The position numbers and the translations under genes were made by a program. Positions 18,540-27,924 of a stretch of 64,000 nucleotides of DNA are shown piece by piece (the stretch's first letter is position 1; every line of letters starts with the position of its first letter). The stretch lies in the NCBI RefSeq assembly GCF_025699485.1, contig NZ_JANUXN010000013.1, positions 57,572 to 121,571 of the forward strand, written 5' to 3'. The notes beneath the pieces are model-generated. The model was not told the origin of the DNA. It saw only the letters and a list, made by a program, of their open reading frames with translations, and made no database searches. This DNA is from Thauera carbonicopians (GTDB lineage: Bacteria; Pseudomonadota; Gammaproteobacteria; Burkholderiales; Rhodocyclaceae).

Positions 18540-19472
18540 GTGAGCCAAGCGAACCCCGAGCGCATCGTCATCGCCACCCGTGAAAGCCGCCTCGCCCTGT
18601 GGCAGGCCGAACATATCAAGGCCCGTCTCGAAGGATTGTATCCCGGCTGTCGCGTCGAACTGCTGGGCATGACCACCCGCGGCGACCAGATCCTCGACCG
18701 GCCGCTGGCCAAGGTGGGCGGCAAGGGCCTGTTCGTCAAGGAGCTCGAAACCGCCCTGCTCGACGGCCGCGCCGACATCGCCGTGCATTCGATGAAGGAC
18801 GTGCCGATGGAAATGGGCGAGGAATTCGTGCTGCCCTGCATCACCGAGCGCGAAGTGCCGCTGGATGCCTTCGTGTCCAACCGCTATGCGAGCCTGGACG
18901 ACATGCCGCCGGGCGCGGTCGTCGGCACCTCGTCGCTGCGGCGCGAATCGCAGATCCACGCCCAGTATCCCTTCCTCGGCGTGACCAGCCTGCGCGGCAA
19001 CCTCGACACCCGCCTGCGCAAGCTCGACGAGGGCCAGTACGACGCCATCATCCTCGCCGCGGCGGGCCTGACCCGGCTGGGGCTGGGCGAACGCATCCGT
19101 TCGGTAATGCCGGCCGAAGTCTCGCTGCCCGCTGCCGGCCAGGGCGCGCTCGGCATCGAATGCCTGGCTTCGCGCGCGGACGTGATCGGCTGGCTGCAGC
19201 CGCTGGTCGATGCCGATACCTCCGCCTGCGTGCGCGCCGAGCGTGCGGTGGCCCGTGCGCTGGCCGGTAGCTGCGAAGTGCCGCTCGGTGCCTATGCGCT
19301 GATGCGCGAAGGCAAGGTCTGGCTGCGCGGCTTCGTCGCCCGCCCCGACGGTAGCGAAATCGTGCGTGCCGAGCGCGAAGGCCTGCCGGCCGAGGCCGAA
19401 GCACTGGGCCGGGCGCTGGCCGAGGAGCTACGGGCCCAGGGTGCCGAAGCGATCCTCGCCGACATCGGCTGA
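18540..19472 (+). CDS. hemC: Hydroxymethylbilane synthase (porphobilinogen deaminase)
   Basis: 310 residues. It joins four porphobilinogen units into hydroxymethylbilane. The dipyrromethane cofactor is carried by Cys245 in [12 protein letters not shown]. Other motifs: [16 protein letters not shown] at the N-terminus, [17 protein letters not shown], and [14 protein letters not shown] 18540 is chosen; GTG 18528 would add four residues. First of a hemC-hemD-hemX-hemY run, the classical order for this tetrapyrrole branch. Confidence 0.96.
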   Translation: MSQANPERIVIATRESRLALWQAEHIKARLEGLYPGCRVELLGMTTRGDQILDRPLAKVGGKGLFVKELETALLDGRADIAVHSMKDVPMEMGEEFVLPCITEREVPLDAFVSNRYASLDDMPPGAVVGTSSLRRESQIHAQYPFLGVTSLRGNLDTRLRKLDEGQYDAIILAAAGLTRLGLGERIRSVMPAEVSLPAAGQGALGIECLASRADVIGWLQPLVDADTSACVRAERAVARALAGSCEVPLGAYALMREGKVWLRGFVARPDGSEIVRAEREGLPAEAEALGRALAEELRAQGAEAILADIG

Positions 19473-19528
19473 TGCGCGGCTGAATGCGTGGCCGAACGAG
19501 TGGCTCAACGGCAGATGCGGCAGCCGTC

Positions 19529-20326
19529 ATGACGCAGGATCTGCAGACCAAGGACTGTGCCCTGCCGCTGGCCGGGCGCCTGCTGGCCGTCACCCGCCCG
19601 CTGGAGCAGGCCGACGGCCTGTGCCGTCGTATCGAGGCTGCTGGCGGCAAGGCGATCCGCTTCCCGGTGCTGGGCATCGGACCGGCGCCGGATCCGGCGC
19701 AGCTCGAAGCGATCGTGCCGCGACTGGACGAATTCGATCTCGCCTTCTTCGTCAGCCCGAACGCCATTCACCATGCGCTCGAATTCATCCTCGCGCGCCG
19801 TGCCTGGCCTGCGACGCTGCGCGTGTCCACTGTCGGCAAGGGCAGCGGGAAAGTGCTGCGCCAGCGCGGCTTCGGCGACCCGATCGTGCCCGAGCACGGC
19901 TTCGACAGCGAGTCCGTGCTGGCCCTGGCGGAATTCGCGGCCGAGGCCGTGCGCGGCCGTAAGGTCGTGATCTTCCGCGGCGACGGCGGGCGCGACCTGA
20001 TCCGGAACACCTTGCGCGAACGCGGCGCGCAGGCCGAGTACGTGACCTGCTACCGACGCTACTGCCCGACGCCGGATCCTGCGCTGTTGCTGGAGCCTGC
20101 CGCCCGGGGCGAGCTTGCCGGGCTGCTGCTGACCAGCAGCGAGGGGGTACGCAATCTGGCGGCCATCCTCGGTGACGAGGGGATGCGTGCGCTGGCGGCG
20201 ATCCCGGTGTTCGCATCGCATGCGCGCATCGTGTCACAGGCGAGCGAGGCCGGTTTCGGTACGGTAATCGAGACTGCGGCCGGCGATGAAGGCCTGTTGC
20301 AGGCGTTGGCAGGATACTTTGGTTAA
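19529..20326 (+). CDS. hemD: Uroporphyrinogen-III synthase
   Basis: 265 residues from ATG 19529; an upstream in-frame start at 19484 would add 15. It cyclises hydroxymethylbilane with inversion of ring D to uroporphyrinogen III. The family is poorly conserved, but LAVTRPLEQADGLCRRIE, FFVSPNAIHHALE, VGKGSGKVLRQRG and LLLTSSEGVRNLAAIL are the usual landmarks, and the position between hemC and hemX confirms it. Ten bases separate its stop from the hemX ATG. Confidence 0.94.
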   Translation: MTQDLQTKDCALPLAGRLLAVTRPLEQADGLCRRIEAAGGKAIRFPVLGIGPAPDPAQLEAIVPRLDEFDLAFFVSPNAIHHALEFILARRAWPATLRVSTVGKGSGKVLRQRGFGDPIVPEHGFDSESVLALAEFAAEAVRGRKVVIFRGDGGRDLIRNTLRERGAQAEYVTCYRRYCPTPDPALLLEPAARGELAGLLLTSSEGVRNLAAILGDEGMRALAAIPVFASHARIVSQASEAGFGTVIETAAGDEGLLQALAGYFG

Positions 20327-20336
20327 ACTCTCCGGC

Positions 20337-21641
20337 ATGAATACTGAACTTCCTGCCCTGACCCAGCCGCCCGGGGCGGCCAAATCCTCCAGCAAGGACG
20401 GTGCCATGCCCGAACAATCGACCGAACAAACATCGCCGCCGCCGGCCGGATCGGCGGCCCCCCGCCAGACCGTCGCCTGGTGGGCGTTGCTGCTGGCGCT
20501 CGCAGCCTGTGGCGGCGCGGGCTGGTCGGCCTGGCAGGCGCGCGATGTCCATGGGCAGTCGGCGCAACTGCGCGAGACGCTGGCCAGCCGCCTCGCCGAA
20601 ACCGAAGGCCTCGCCAACGAGGCGCGGGGCATCGTCCGCCAGCAGCAGGAAACGCTTGCCGCCTTGCAGGGCAAGCTGGGGGGGCTCGAATCCAAGGTCG
20701 AGGCCACCGAAGGCCAGGCCGCCGCGCTGGAAGCTCTGTACCAGGAGTTTTCCCGCTCGCGCGAGGACCGTGTCGTTGCCGAAGTCGAGCAGGCCGTTGC
20801 CCTGGCGGCGCAGCAGTTGCAGCTCGCCGGCAATGTCGAGGCGGCGCTGATCGCGCTGAACCAGGCCGATGCCCGCCTCGCGCTTTACGATCGCGGCCAG
20901 TATGCGCCGCTGCGCCGTGCCCTGGCACGCGACATCGAAGCGCTGAAGCTGCAGCCGGTGGTCGACGTGCCCGGACTCGGCCTGCGCCTGGAACGCCTGC
21001 TCGAGCGTGCGGACGTGATGCCGCTGGCCTTCGAGGGCCAATTGCCGGCGCCGCAGCTTCCGCCCGAGGACGGCACTGTCGTCCCCTCCGGCGACGACTG
21101 GATGGCCAAGGGGCTCGGCTATGCGCGCGAGCTCGCCGCCGACGTCTGGCGCGAGATTCGCGGCCTGGTCCGCATGGAGCGGCTCGACCAGGACGATCCC
21201 GTACTGCTGGCACCGGCGCAGAACACTTTCCTGCGGGAAAATCTGAAGATCCGGCTGCTCACCGCGCGTCTTGGACTGCTGGCGCGGGATGCGCGCACCT
21301 ATGCCGCCGACCTCGCTCAGGCGCGTGCGTGGGTCGAACGCTTCTTCGACCTGAGCGACGAGCGTGTGAAGCTGGTACTGGAAGAACTGAAGGCGCTGGA
21401 ATCGGTTTCCATCCGTACCGAGCTGCCCACGCTGACCGAGACTTTCGCCGCCTTGCGCGTGATGCAGGCGCGCGGCGAGCGTCCGGCGGCCCAGGAACAG
21501 GCCGCTGCGCAAGCGCCTTCGCTGCCGGCGTCAGCCGAGCCAGCCGCCGCCGAACCACCGGCTGCCGCTGAACCGGCCACGGCCGAGCCTGCTTCCGACC
21601 CCGTAACGGAGGACGCGCCGGCCGCGTCTCCGGCGCAGTGA
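20337..21641 (+). CDS. hemX: HemX family protein (uroporphyrinogen-III C-methyltransferase-like)
   Basis: 434 residues. A Pro/Ala-rich cytoplasmic leader, one membrane helix (about residues 47-65 from ATG 20337), then a long helical region with coiled-coil character, and an Ala/Pro/Glu-rich low-complexity tail of about 50 residues. ATG 20406 has the better Shine-Dalgarno (AAGGA at 7 bases) and may be the true start; it removes 23 residues. HemX has no catalytic SAM motif, so the methyltransferase name is historical; a membrane scaffold role with HemY is inferred from constant linkage. Confidence 0.9.
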   Translation: MNTELPALTQPPGAAKSSSKDGAMPEQSTEQTSPPPAGSAAPRQTVAWWALLLALAACGGAGWSAWQARDVHGQSAQLRETLASRLAETEGLANEARGIVRQQQETLAALQGKLGGLESKVEATEGQAAALEALYQEFSRSREDRVVAEVEQAVALAAQQLQLAGNVEAALIALNQADARLALYDRGQYAPLRRALARDIEALKLQPVVDVPGLGLRLERLLERADVMPLAFEGQLPAPQLPPEDGTVVPSGDDWMAKGLGYARELAADVWREIRGLVRMERLDQDDPVLLAPAQNTFLRENLKIRLLTARLGLLARDARTYAADLAQARAWVERFFDLSDERVKLVLEELKALESVSIRTELPTLTETFAALRVMQARGERPAAQEQAAAQAPSLPASAEPAAAEPPAAAEPATAEPASDPVTEDAPAASPAQ

Positions 21642-21651
21642 GGGGACGACG

Positions 21652-22875
21652 ATGCGGACCCTGATCTGGATGATCGGCATCTTCGCCGTCGCAGTGGGCG
21701 TGGCGATGGTGGCCGGCCTCAACGATGGCTACCTGTTGCTGGTGGCGCCGCCGTGGCGCGTGCAGCTGTCCCTGAACCTGCTGGTGGTCATCGTCGTCGT
21801 CGGCTTTGCCCTCGGCTATGCGCTGATCCGCCTCGTCAGCCGGACCCTGCAATTGCCCACCCGGGTGGCGCAGTGGCGCGAGCGACGCCGGCGCGAACGT
21901 GCCGGGCGGGCGCTGACGGATTCCGTCAATGCATTGTTCGAAGGCCGCTTCTCGCAGTCGCTCAAGTCGGCATCGCGCGCCTACGAGACGGGCGAGGGGG
22001 CGTCGATGGCAGCGCTGGTCGCGGCGCGCGCCGCCCATGCGATGCAGGACGAACCGCGCTACCGTGAATGGCTCGGCAATGCGGCGAAGAAGGAAGCGAA
22101 CGGCGATGTCGCGCGCCTGATGACCGAAGCGGAGCTGGCTGTGGATGCCGGCCGCTTCGACGAGGCCGCGGCGCGACTGGCGACGCTGCGCGAAGGCGGC
22201 CACCGCCACATCGCCATGCTGCGGCTGGAGGCGCGTGTGGCATCGGCGCTGCGGCGCTGGGAAGAGCTGATCGGCACCGTCCGCCAGTTGCGCAAGCACA
22301 AGGCATTGACCGACGAGCAGGCCGTGCCGCTGCTGCGCCGTGGCCATGTCGAGCGCATGCGCGAACTCGCCGGCGACAGCGAGGCGCTGATCGATTACTG
22401 GAAGAACATTCCCGCCGGCGAGCTGCAGGATCGCGGCCTGATCGAACGCGTGCTGCCGCTGCTGGCGAAAGCCGGGCGCGGCGAGCTCGCACGCAAGCAG
22501 GTGGAGCATCTGCTCGACGAGCACTGGGATTCCGACCTTGCACGGCAATATGCGCATTGCGCCGAGAACGAAGGCGAAAGCAGCGTGCGCGCCTGCCTGC
22601 AGAAAGCCGAAAGCTGGCTGCAGCAGCAGCCGCGTGATGCGGGGTTGCTGTTCGCGCTCGGCCAGCTTTGCGTTCGTGCGCAGTTGTGGGGCAAGGCGCA
22701 GAGCTATCTCGAATCGTCGGTGAAGTACGGCCCGAGCGTCGATGCCTATCTCGCCCTGGCGCATCTGCTGGAAAATCTCGAACGCAATGCCGAGGCCCAG
22801 CCCTACTATCGCGCAGCGGCCGAAATCGTTGCCGCCGGCGGGCAGAAGAACGCCGTGGCGCTGCTGCCCGCCTGA
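21652..22875 (+). CDS. hemY: HemY protein (heme-biosynthesis-associated TPR membrane protein)
   Basis: 407 residues. Two membrane helices at the N-terminus (about 4-22 and 40-60), then helical TPR-like repeats through the rest (for example LLFALGQLCVRAQLWGKAQ and PSVDAYLALAHLLE). This is the proteobacterial HemY of the hemCDXY operon, not the unrelated Bacillus protoporphyrinogen oxidase of the same name. It follows hemX by 10 bases. Its molecular role remains poorly defined. Confidence 0.93.
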   Translation: MRTLIWMIGIFAVAVGVAMVAGLNDGYLLLVAPPWRVQLSLNLLVVIVVVGFALGYALIRLVSRTLQLPTRVAQWRERRRRERAGRALTDSVNALFEGRFSQSLKSASRAYETGEGASMAALVAARAAHAMQDEPRYREWLGNAAKKEANGDVARLMTEAELAVDAGRFDEAAARLATLREGGHRHIAMLRLEARVASALRRWEELIGTVRQLRKHKALTDEQAVPLLRRGHVERMRELAGDSEALIDYWKNIPAGELQDRGLIERVLPLLAKAGRGELARKQVEHLLDEHWDSDLARQYAHCAENEGESSVRACLQKAESWLQQQPRDAGLLFALGQLCVRAQLWGKAQSYLESSVKYGPSVDAYLALAHLLENLERNAEAQPYYRAAAEIVAAGGQKNAVALLPA

Positions 22876-22882
22876 GGAGGCT

Positions 22883-22925
22883 GCGCCGCCGCGCTGCCGG
22901 CGCGGCTTGCCTGCACCGGCGGCGC
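22883..22925. other. GC-rich nested inverted repeats between hemY and DUF1428
   Basis: GCGCCGCCG (22883-22891) pairs with CGGCGGCGC (22917-22925), and an inner GCCGCGC/GCGCGGC pair lies between them. It occupies the convergent gap but has no T-tract, so intrinsic termination is uncertain. Confidence 0.35.
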
Positions 22926-22937
22926 GGCCGATGGCTT

Positions 22938-23318
22938 TCAGGCGGAAGCCGGAGGGCAGGCACCCATCTCGACCAGGCCGCTGAAGCCGCCCCAGAACAT
23001 CCGCATGCCGTCGAAAGGCATGTCTTCCGGCTTGGTGCAGGTGATGCGGGGATCCTCCATCACCAGTGCGTTGATGCGGTCGCGCTCGGCGCGCGAAGCG
23101 TAGATGATCCACGAGAACACGGCCACTTCGTCGTCCTTGAGCTGTACGGCCTGCGGAAACGAAGTGATCTTGCCGGGCTGCACGTCGTCGCCCACGCATT
23201 CCCAATACTGCAGTGCGCCGTGTTCCATCCAGACCTCGCCGGCCTGCTGCGCGAGTGCGCGATAGGCATCCAGCTTGGCGCGGGGTACGGGCAGCACGAA
23301 TCCATCGACGTAGTGCAT
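22938..23318 (-). CDS. DUF1428 family protein
   Basis: 126 residues from ATG 23318, which has a perfect GGAGAG ribosome site at 5 bases. The start MHYVDGFVLPVPRAKLDAYR and the later DDEVAVFSWIIYASRAERDRIN and PFDGMRMFWGGF are typical of DUF1428, small dimeric alpha/beta-barrel proteins of the YbaA group with unknown activity. It lies in the same direction as the PhnB-like gene, 85 bases downstream of it, and the two may be co-transcribed opposite the TetR regulator. Confidence 0.9.
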   Translation of the reverse strand: MHYVDGFVLPVPRAKLDAYRALAQQAGEVWMEHGALQYWECVGDDVQPGKITSFPQAVQLKDDEVAVFSWIIYASRAERDRINALVMEDPRITCTKPEDMPFDGMRMFWGGFSGLVEMGACPPASA

Positions 23319-23403
23319 GAGTCTCTCCTTTGGGGTTGGGAAGGCGGCTTCAGCCATGCGGCGGAGAGGCTGCAAGCCCCCTCCGCCGCAAGCGCTTCGG
23401 CCG

Positions 23404-23841
23404 TCAGGCCTGCATGGCGACGTTGACCATCCAGGGTGTTCCGAAGCGGTCCCTGGCCATGCCGAAGCCGGGTGACCAGAAAGTCTCGGCGAAAGGCATC
23501 ACGCACTGTCCCCCTTGCGCCAGGGCATCGAAAAGGCGCCGGCCTTCCGCCACGTCGGCGGCCTGGATCGATATCCACAGGCCCTGGGCCGGCTGGTAGC
23601 CGCCGCAGTCGCCATCGGCGCCGGACATGGCATCGGAGCCCATCAGCGACTGTTGCCCGATCTGCAGGTGCACATGCATGATCCCGTTCCTGGCCGATTC
23701 GGGAATCGGCGGCATGTCTTCCATGGCGGGCATTTCGCCGAAGGTGGATTGGTGGACGATGCTGCCGCCGAACAGATCGGCGTAGAAGGCGAAGGCTTCG
23801 GCGCAGTTGCCGTCGAAATTGAGATAAGGCGTGAACTCCAT
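23404..23841 (-). CDS. PhnB/YjdN-type VOC (glyoxalase-like) protein
   Basis: 145 residues with two VOC beta-alpha-beta-beta-beta modules: TPYLNFDGNCAEAFAFYADL at the start and a second half around LFDALAQGGQCVMPFAETFW. It ends in GTPWMVNV, typical of the PhnB/3-demethylubiquinone-methyltransferase-like group, which is annotated under several misleading names. No clear metal triad can be assigned. Its start is 169 bases from the divergent TetR gene, so it may be a target of that regulator. Confidence 0.85.
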   Translation of the reverse strand: MEFTPYLNFDGNCAEAFAFYADLFGGSIVHQSTFGEMPAMEDMPPIPESARNGIMHVHLQIGQQSLMGSDAMSGADGDCGGYQPAQGLWISIQAADVAEGRRLFDALAQGGQCVMPFAETFWSPGFGMARDRFGTPWMVNVAMQA

Positions 23842-24010
23842 TGCTGTCTCCCGGGGCGAGGCTGGGGCAGGGGCTGCCCCAACGCGTGGTGGGCCGCCGC
23901 AAAGAGTGTGTGGACGGCGTGCACATAGGTTAGAATCCGATGTGAACGATGTCTACATGAATCGTGCTTCGCGCTTGTAAATAAATATTCCCTGCTGCCG
24001 AGAATTGTCC

Positions 24011-24643
24011 ATGTCCATCGCTGCCCGCTCGACCTATCACCATGGCGACCTGAGGACGGCACTGGTCGAGGCCGGCATGGCGCTGGTGCGCGAGGGTGGG
24101 CCGCAGGCGCTGGTGTTGCGCGAGGCGACGCGCCGTGCAGGGGTGACGCCCAATGCGGCCTATCGCCATTTCGCCAACCACCAGGCCTTGTTCGAGGCGG
24201 TGCGCGCAGCGGTGCTGGGCGTGCTGGCGGCGGCGATGGAAGCCGAGCTGCGGCAGGCGGAGAGGCTGCGGGATCCCGCCGAGCGTGCACGCGGCATGCT
24301 GGCGGCCGTGGGGCGCGGCTACCTGGGCTTCGCGCGGGCCGAGACGGGATGGTTCCGCACCGCGTTCGCCTTCGGCGTGCACGACGTCGAAGTGCCTGCC
24401 GACCCGGCGCGCACTGCTGCCAAGGGGCTCAATCCCTTCGAATTGCTGGGCCATGCGCTGGATGCGATGGTGCATGCCGGCGTGCTGCCTGCCGAGCGGC
24501 GGCCCGGTGCGGAGTATCTGGCCTGGTCGGCAGTGCATGGCATGGCACTGTTGATCATCGATGGGCCGCTGCGGAACGCATCGGCCGAGCAGCAGCAGGC
24601 GCTGGGCGCCCGTCTGCTGCGCATGGTCGAGCTGGGTTTGTGA
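24011..24643 (+). CDS. TetR/AcrR family regulator
   Basis: 210 residues. The N-terminal helix-turn-helix is seen in LVLREATRRAGVTPNAAYRHFANHQ (about residues 31-55, written here in parts) after the family start YHHGDLRTALVEAG. The C-terminal ligand domain looks like the TetR_C_33/WHG type. The start ATG 24011 is preferred over TTG 24005. The 169-base gap shared with the PhnB-like gene contains ATGT-CT-ACAT (23949-23958), a short palindrome that might be an operator half. Inducer unknown. Confidence 0.88.
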   Translation: MSIAARSTYHHGDLRTALVEAGMALVREGGPQALVLREATRRAGVTPNAAYRHFANHQALFEAVRAAVLGVLAAAMEAELRQAERLRDPAERARGMLAAVGRGYLGFARAETGWFRTAFAFGVHDVEVPADPARTAAKGLNPFELLGHALDAMVHAGVLPAERRPGAEYLAWSAVHGMALLIIDGPLRNASAEQQQALGARLLRMVELGL

Positions 24644-24693
24644 ACCCTGCAGCTACGGCGTGGAGAAGGCGCGGAGGTCCGGGCGGTTCAGGA

Positions 24694-25059
24694 TCACGCC
24701 GCGGCGCCGGGCAGCAATGCCTCGACCAGTTCGGCCGGGCGGCACAGCCGCACACCGCGCGGGGTGACGACGATGGGCCGGTTGATCAGTACGGGCGTGG
24801 CCACCATGGCGGCGGCCAACTGGGCATCGGTGAGCGAAGGCTCGTCCAGGCCTTGTTCGAGATATTCGGGCTGCTTGGTGCGCAGCAGCGCACGCAGCGG
24901 CTCGCCGGTGGCCTGCGCCAGCGCCAGCAGTTCGTCGGCGGACGGCGGCGTTTTCAGGTATTCGACGATGTCCGGTTCGGCACCGCTGGCCCGGATCATC
25001 TCCAGCACGGTGCGCGAAGTGCCGCATCTCGGGTTGTGGAAGATCGTGATGTCGCTCAT
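24694..25059 (-). CDS. arsC: Arsenate reductase, glutaredoxin-coupled ArsC type
   Basis: 121 residues of the ArsC/Spx family. The N-terminus ITIFHNPRCGTSRTVLEMIR has the catalytic Cys12 in the CGTSR arsenate-binding motif. The downstream residues LLRTKQPEYLEQGL and VLINRPIVVTPRGVRLCRP match the arginines used by ArsC. It reduces arsenate to arsenite with glutathione and glutaredoxin. No arsR, arsB or acr3 gene is close, so it is a solitary copy rather than a resistance operon. Convergent with the TetR gene. Confidence 0.9.
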   Translation of the reverse strand: MSDITIFHNPRCGTSRTVLEMIRASGAEPDIVEYLKTPPSADELLALAQATGEPLRALLRTKQPEYLEQGLDEPSLTDAQLAAAMVATPVLINRPIVVTPRGVRLCRPAELVEALLPGAAA

Positions 25060-25110
25060 GCCGTTTCCAATGAATCGAAGTCTGCGCGGGGACTGTTCAG
25101 GCCCTGGCTT

Positions 25111-26025
<915 letters not shown>

Positions 26026-26358
26026 TCAGCTCTTGTCGTCGATCGGCGCCTCGGCGGCACCGGCCTTGGTGGCGGCGACGGCGGCTGCGCAGGCGGCAGC
26101 ATCGGCGAACATCGGGCTGGTGCCGACGATCTGGCCGTTGCTCGCCTTCAGGTTGAAGTAGGGACGGCCGTCGGAAGCCGTCTTGAGTTCGTAGCGCTTG
26201 TCGTCGCCGGCGTTCTTGCGCACCGACTCGATGCCGTTGGTGCAACTGGCCTTGGCGTTGTAGCCCTCGCTGCGAACCAGCGTCTTGCCGTCCGCGTTGA
26301 GCAGCTTGAAGTAGAACTCGCCCTTGTCGTTCTTGGTGATCTCGAATCTGACGGACAT
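26026..26358 (-). CDS. YegP-type DUF1508 repeat protein
   Basis: 110 residues with two DUF1508 repeats: FEITKNDKGEFYFKLLNADG (about 4-23) and YELKTASDGRPYFNLKASNG (about 53-72), each followed by a CxxGI/AACxxA-type helix. ATG 26358 is chosen because the sequence ATGGAGG just upstream (26370-26364) supplies an ideal GGAGG ribosome site; the in-frame ATG at 26370 would then be part of the leader. Function unknown. It precedes hemF with a 6-base gap. Confidence 0.9.
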   Translation of the reverse strand: MSVRFEITKNDKGEFYFKLLNADGKTLVRSEGYNAKASCTNGIESVRKNAGDDKRYELKTASDGRPYFNLKASNGQIVGTSPMFADAAACAAAVAATKAGAAEAPIDDKS

Positions 26359-26487
26359 CTGCGCCTCCATGGCATCGGGTTTGGTGGTGAGCGCCGGGCT
26401 GGCGCGTGCCTAGGATAGCCGTGGTTTACGCCTCTGTCCGTGGCAGATGGCACGGGCGCGGAGGGCCGCGCCTCGTGTCGGGTACGA

Positions 26488-27783
26488 TCAAGCCTTGCGG
26501 GCGAGTGCGCGGTGGCCGATGTCGCGGCGATACTGGCGGCCGTCGAAGGCGATGCCGTCGGCCACCTGGTAGGCATTCTTCTGCGCGGTGCGCACGCTGT
26601 CGCCCAGCGCGGTCACGCACAGCACGCGGCCACCGGCGGTGACGACCGTGCCATCGCGTTCGGCGGTACCGGCGTGGAAGACGTGCGTGTCCTCGGCGCC
26701 GTTCCCGGGCAGGCCGCTGATCGGGTCGCCCTTGCGCGGACTGGCGGGGTAGCCGGCCGCAGCCAGCACGACGCCGAGGGCGAAGCGCCGATCCCATTCG
26801 GCTTCGACCTGGTCGAGCTTGCCGGCGATGGCGGCTTCGACCAGGTCGGACAGATCGGTCTTCAGCCGCATCATGATCGGCTGGGTTTCGGGGTCGCCCA
26901 TGCGGCAGTTGAATTCCACCACGCGCGGCCGGCCTTCGTCGTCGATCATCAGGCCGGCGTACAGGAAACCGGTGTAGGGCAGGCCGTCGGCGGCCATGCC
27001 GGCCAGCGTCGGATCGATGATCTCGCGCATCACCCGCGCGTGGACTTCGGGGGTGACGACGGGGGCGGGCGAATAGGCGCCCATGCCGCCGGTGTTCGGG
27101 CCTTCGTCGCCGTCCTTCAGGCGCTTGTGGTCCTGGCTGGTCGCCAGCGCCAGCGCATTCCTGCCGTCGGCCAGGACGATGAAGCTGGCTTCCTCGCCGC
27201 TCATGAATTCCTCGATGACCACGCGGGCGCCGGCTTCGCCGTAATCCACGCCCAGCTGGTTGTCCAGCAGCATCATGTCGATCGCGGCGTGCGCTTCGTC
27301 GGCGCTCATCGCCACCACCACGCCCTTGCCGGCGGCGAGGCCGTCGGCCTTGATCACGATCGGCGCGCCTTCGGCGTCGATGTAGGCATGGGCCGCGGCG
27401 GCGTCGGAGAAGGTCTGGTACTTCGCCGTCGGGATGCCGTGGCGGACCAGGAACTGCTTGGCGAAGTCCTTCGAGCTTTCGAGCTGGGCCGCGGCCTTGG
27501 TCGGGCCGAAGATCGCCAGCCCGGCGGCGCGGAAGGCGTCGACGACGCCGGCCGCCAGCGGCGCTTCGGGGCCGACCACGGTGAACGCGACCTGCTCGCG
27601 GCGTGCCAGCTCGACCAGTTCGACCACGGCGGTGGCGCCGACGTCGACGTTCTGCACCTTGGGCTCGCGCGCGGTGCCGGGGTTGCCCGGCGCCACCAGC
27701 ACGCGGGTGACCTTGGGCGACTGGGTGAGCTTCCAGGCCAGCGCGTGTTCGCGGCCGCCGGAACCGATGACGAGGACTTTCAT
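26488..27783 (-). CDS. purD: Phosphoribosylamine-glycine ligase
   Basis: 431 residues, an ATP-grasp enzyme that joins phosphoribosylamine and glycine in step 2 of purine synthesis. Motifs: MKVLVIGSGGREHALAWKL at the N-terminus, FGPTKAAAQLE, APIVIKADGLAAGKGV, and the metal/ATP region RVVEFNCRMGDPETQ. It follows purH after 141 bases on the same strand. That gap shows no terminator or obvious promoter. Confidence 0.97.
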   Translation of the reverse strand: MKVLVIGSGGREHALAWKLTQSPKVTRVLVAPGNPGTAREPKVQNVDVGATAVVELVELARREQVAFTVVGPEAPLAAGVVDAFRAAGLAIFGPTKAAAQLESSKDFAKQFLVRHGIPTAKYQTFSDAAAAHAYIDAEGAPIVIKADGLAAGKGVVVAMSADEAHAAIDMMLLDNQLGVDYGEAGARVVIEEFMSGEEASFIVLADGRNALALATSQDHKRLKDGDEGPNTGGMGAYSPAPVVTPEVHARVMREIIDPTLAGMAADGLPYTGFLYAGLMIDDEGRPRVVEFNCRMGDPETQPIMMRLKTDLSDLVEAAIAGKLDQVEAEWDRRFALGVVLAAAGYPASPRKGDPISGLPGNGAEDTHVFHAGTAERDGTVVTAGGRVLCVTALGDSVRTAQKNAYQVADGIAFDGRQYRRDIGHRALARKA

Positions 27784-27924
27784 GGAGTACTCCGAGTTTC
27801 TGCTGGGTTGATGCTTTGCCGGCTTGCCTTCAAAGCGATAACGGCCTTGCTCATCCTTGCCGTACTACGAGCATTGTCTGCGGCTTCGCGTCGTGTTCCC
27901 GCTTCGAATGCAAACCGGTATGCA

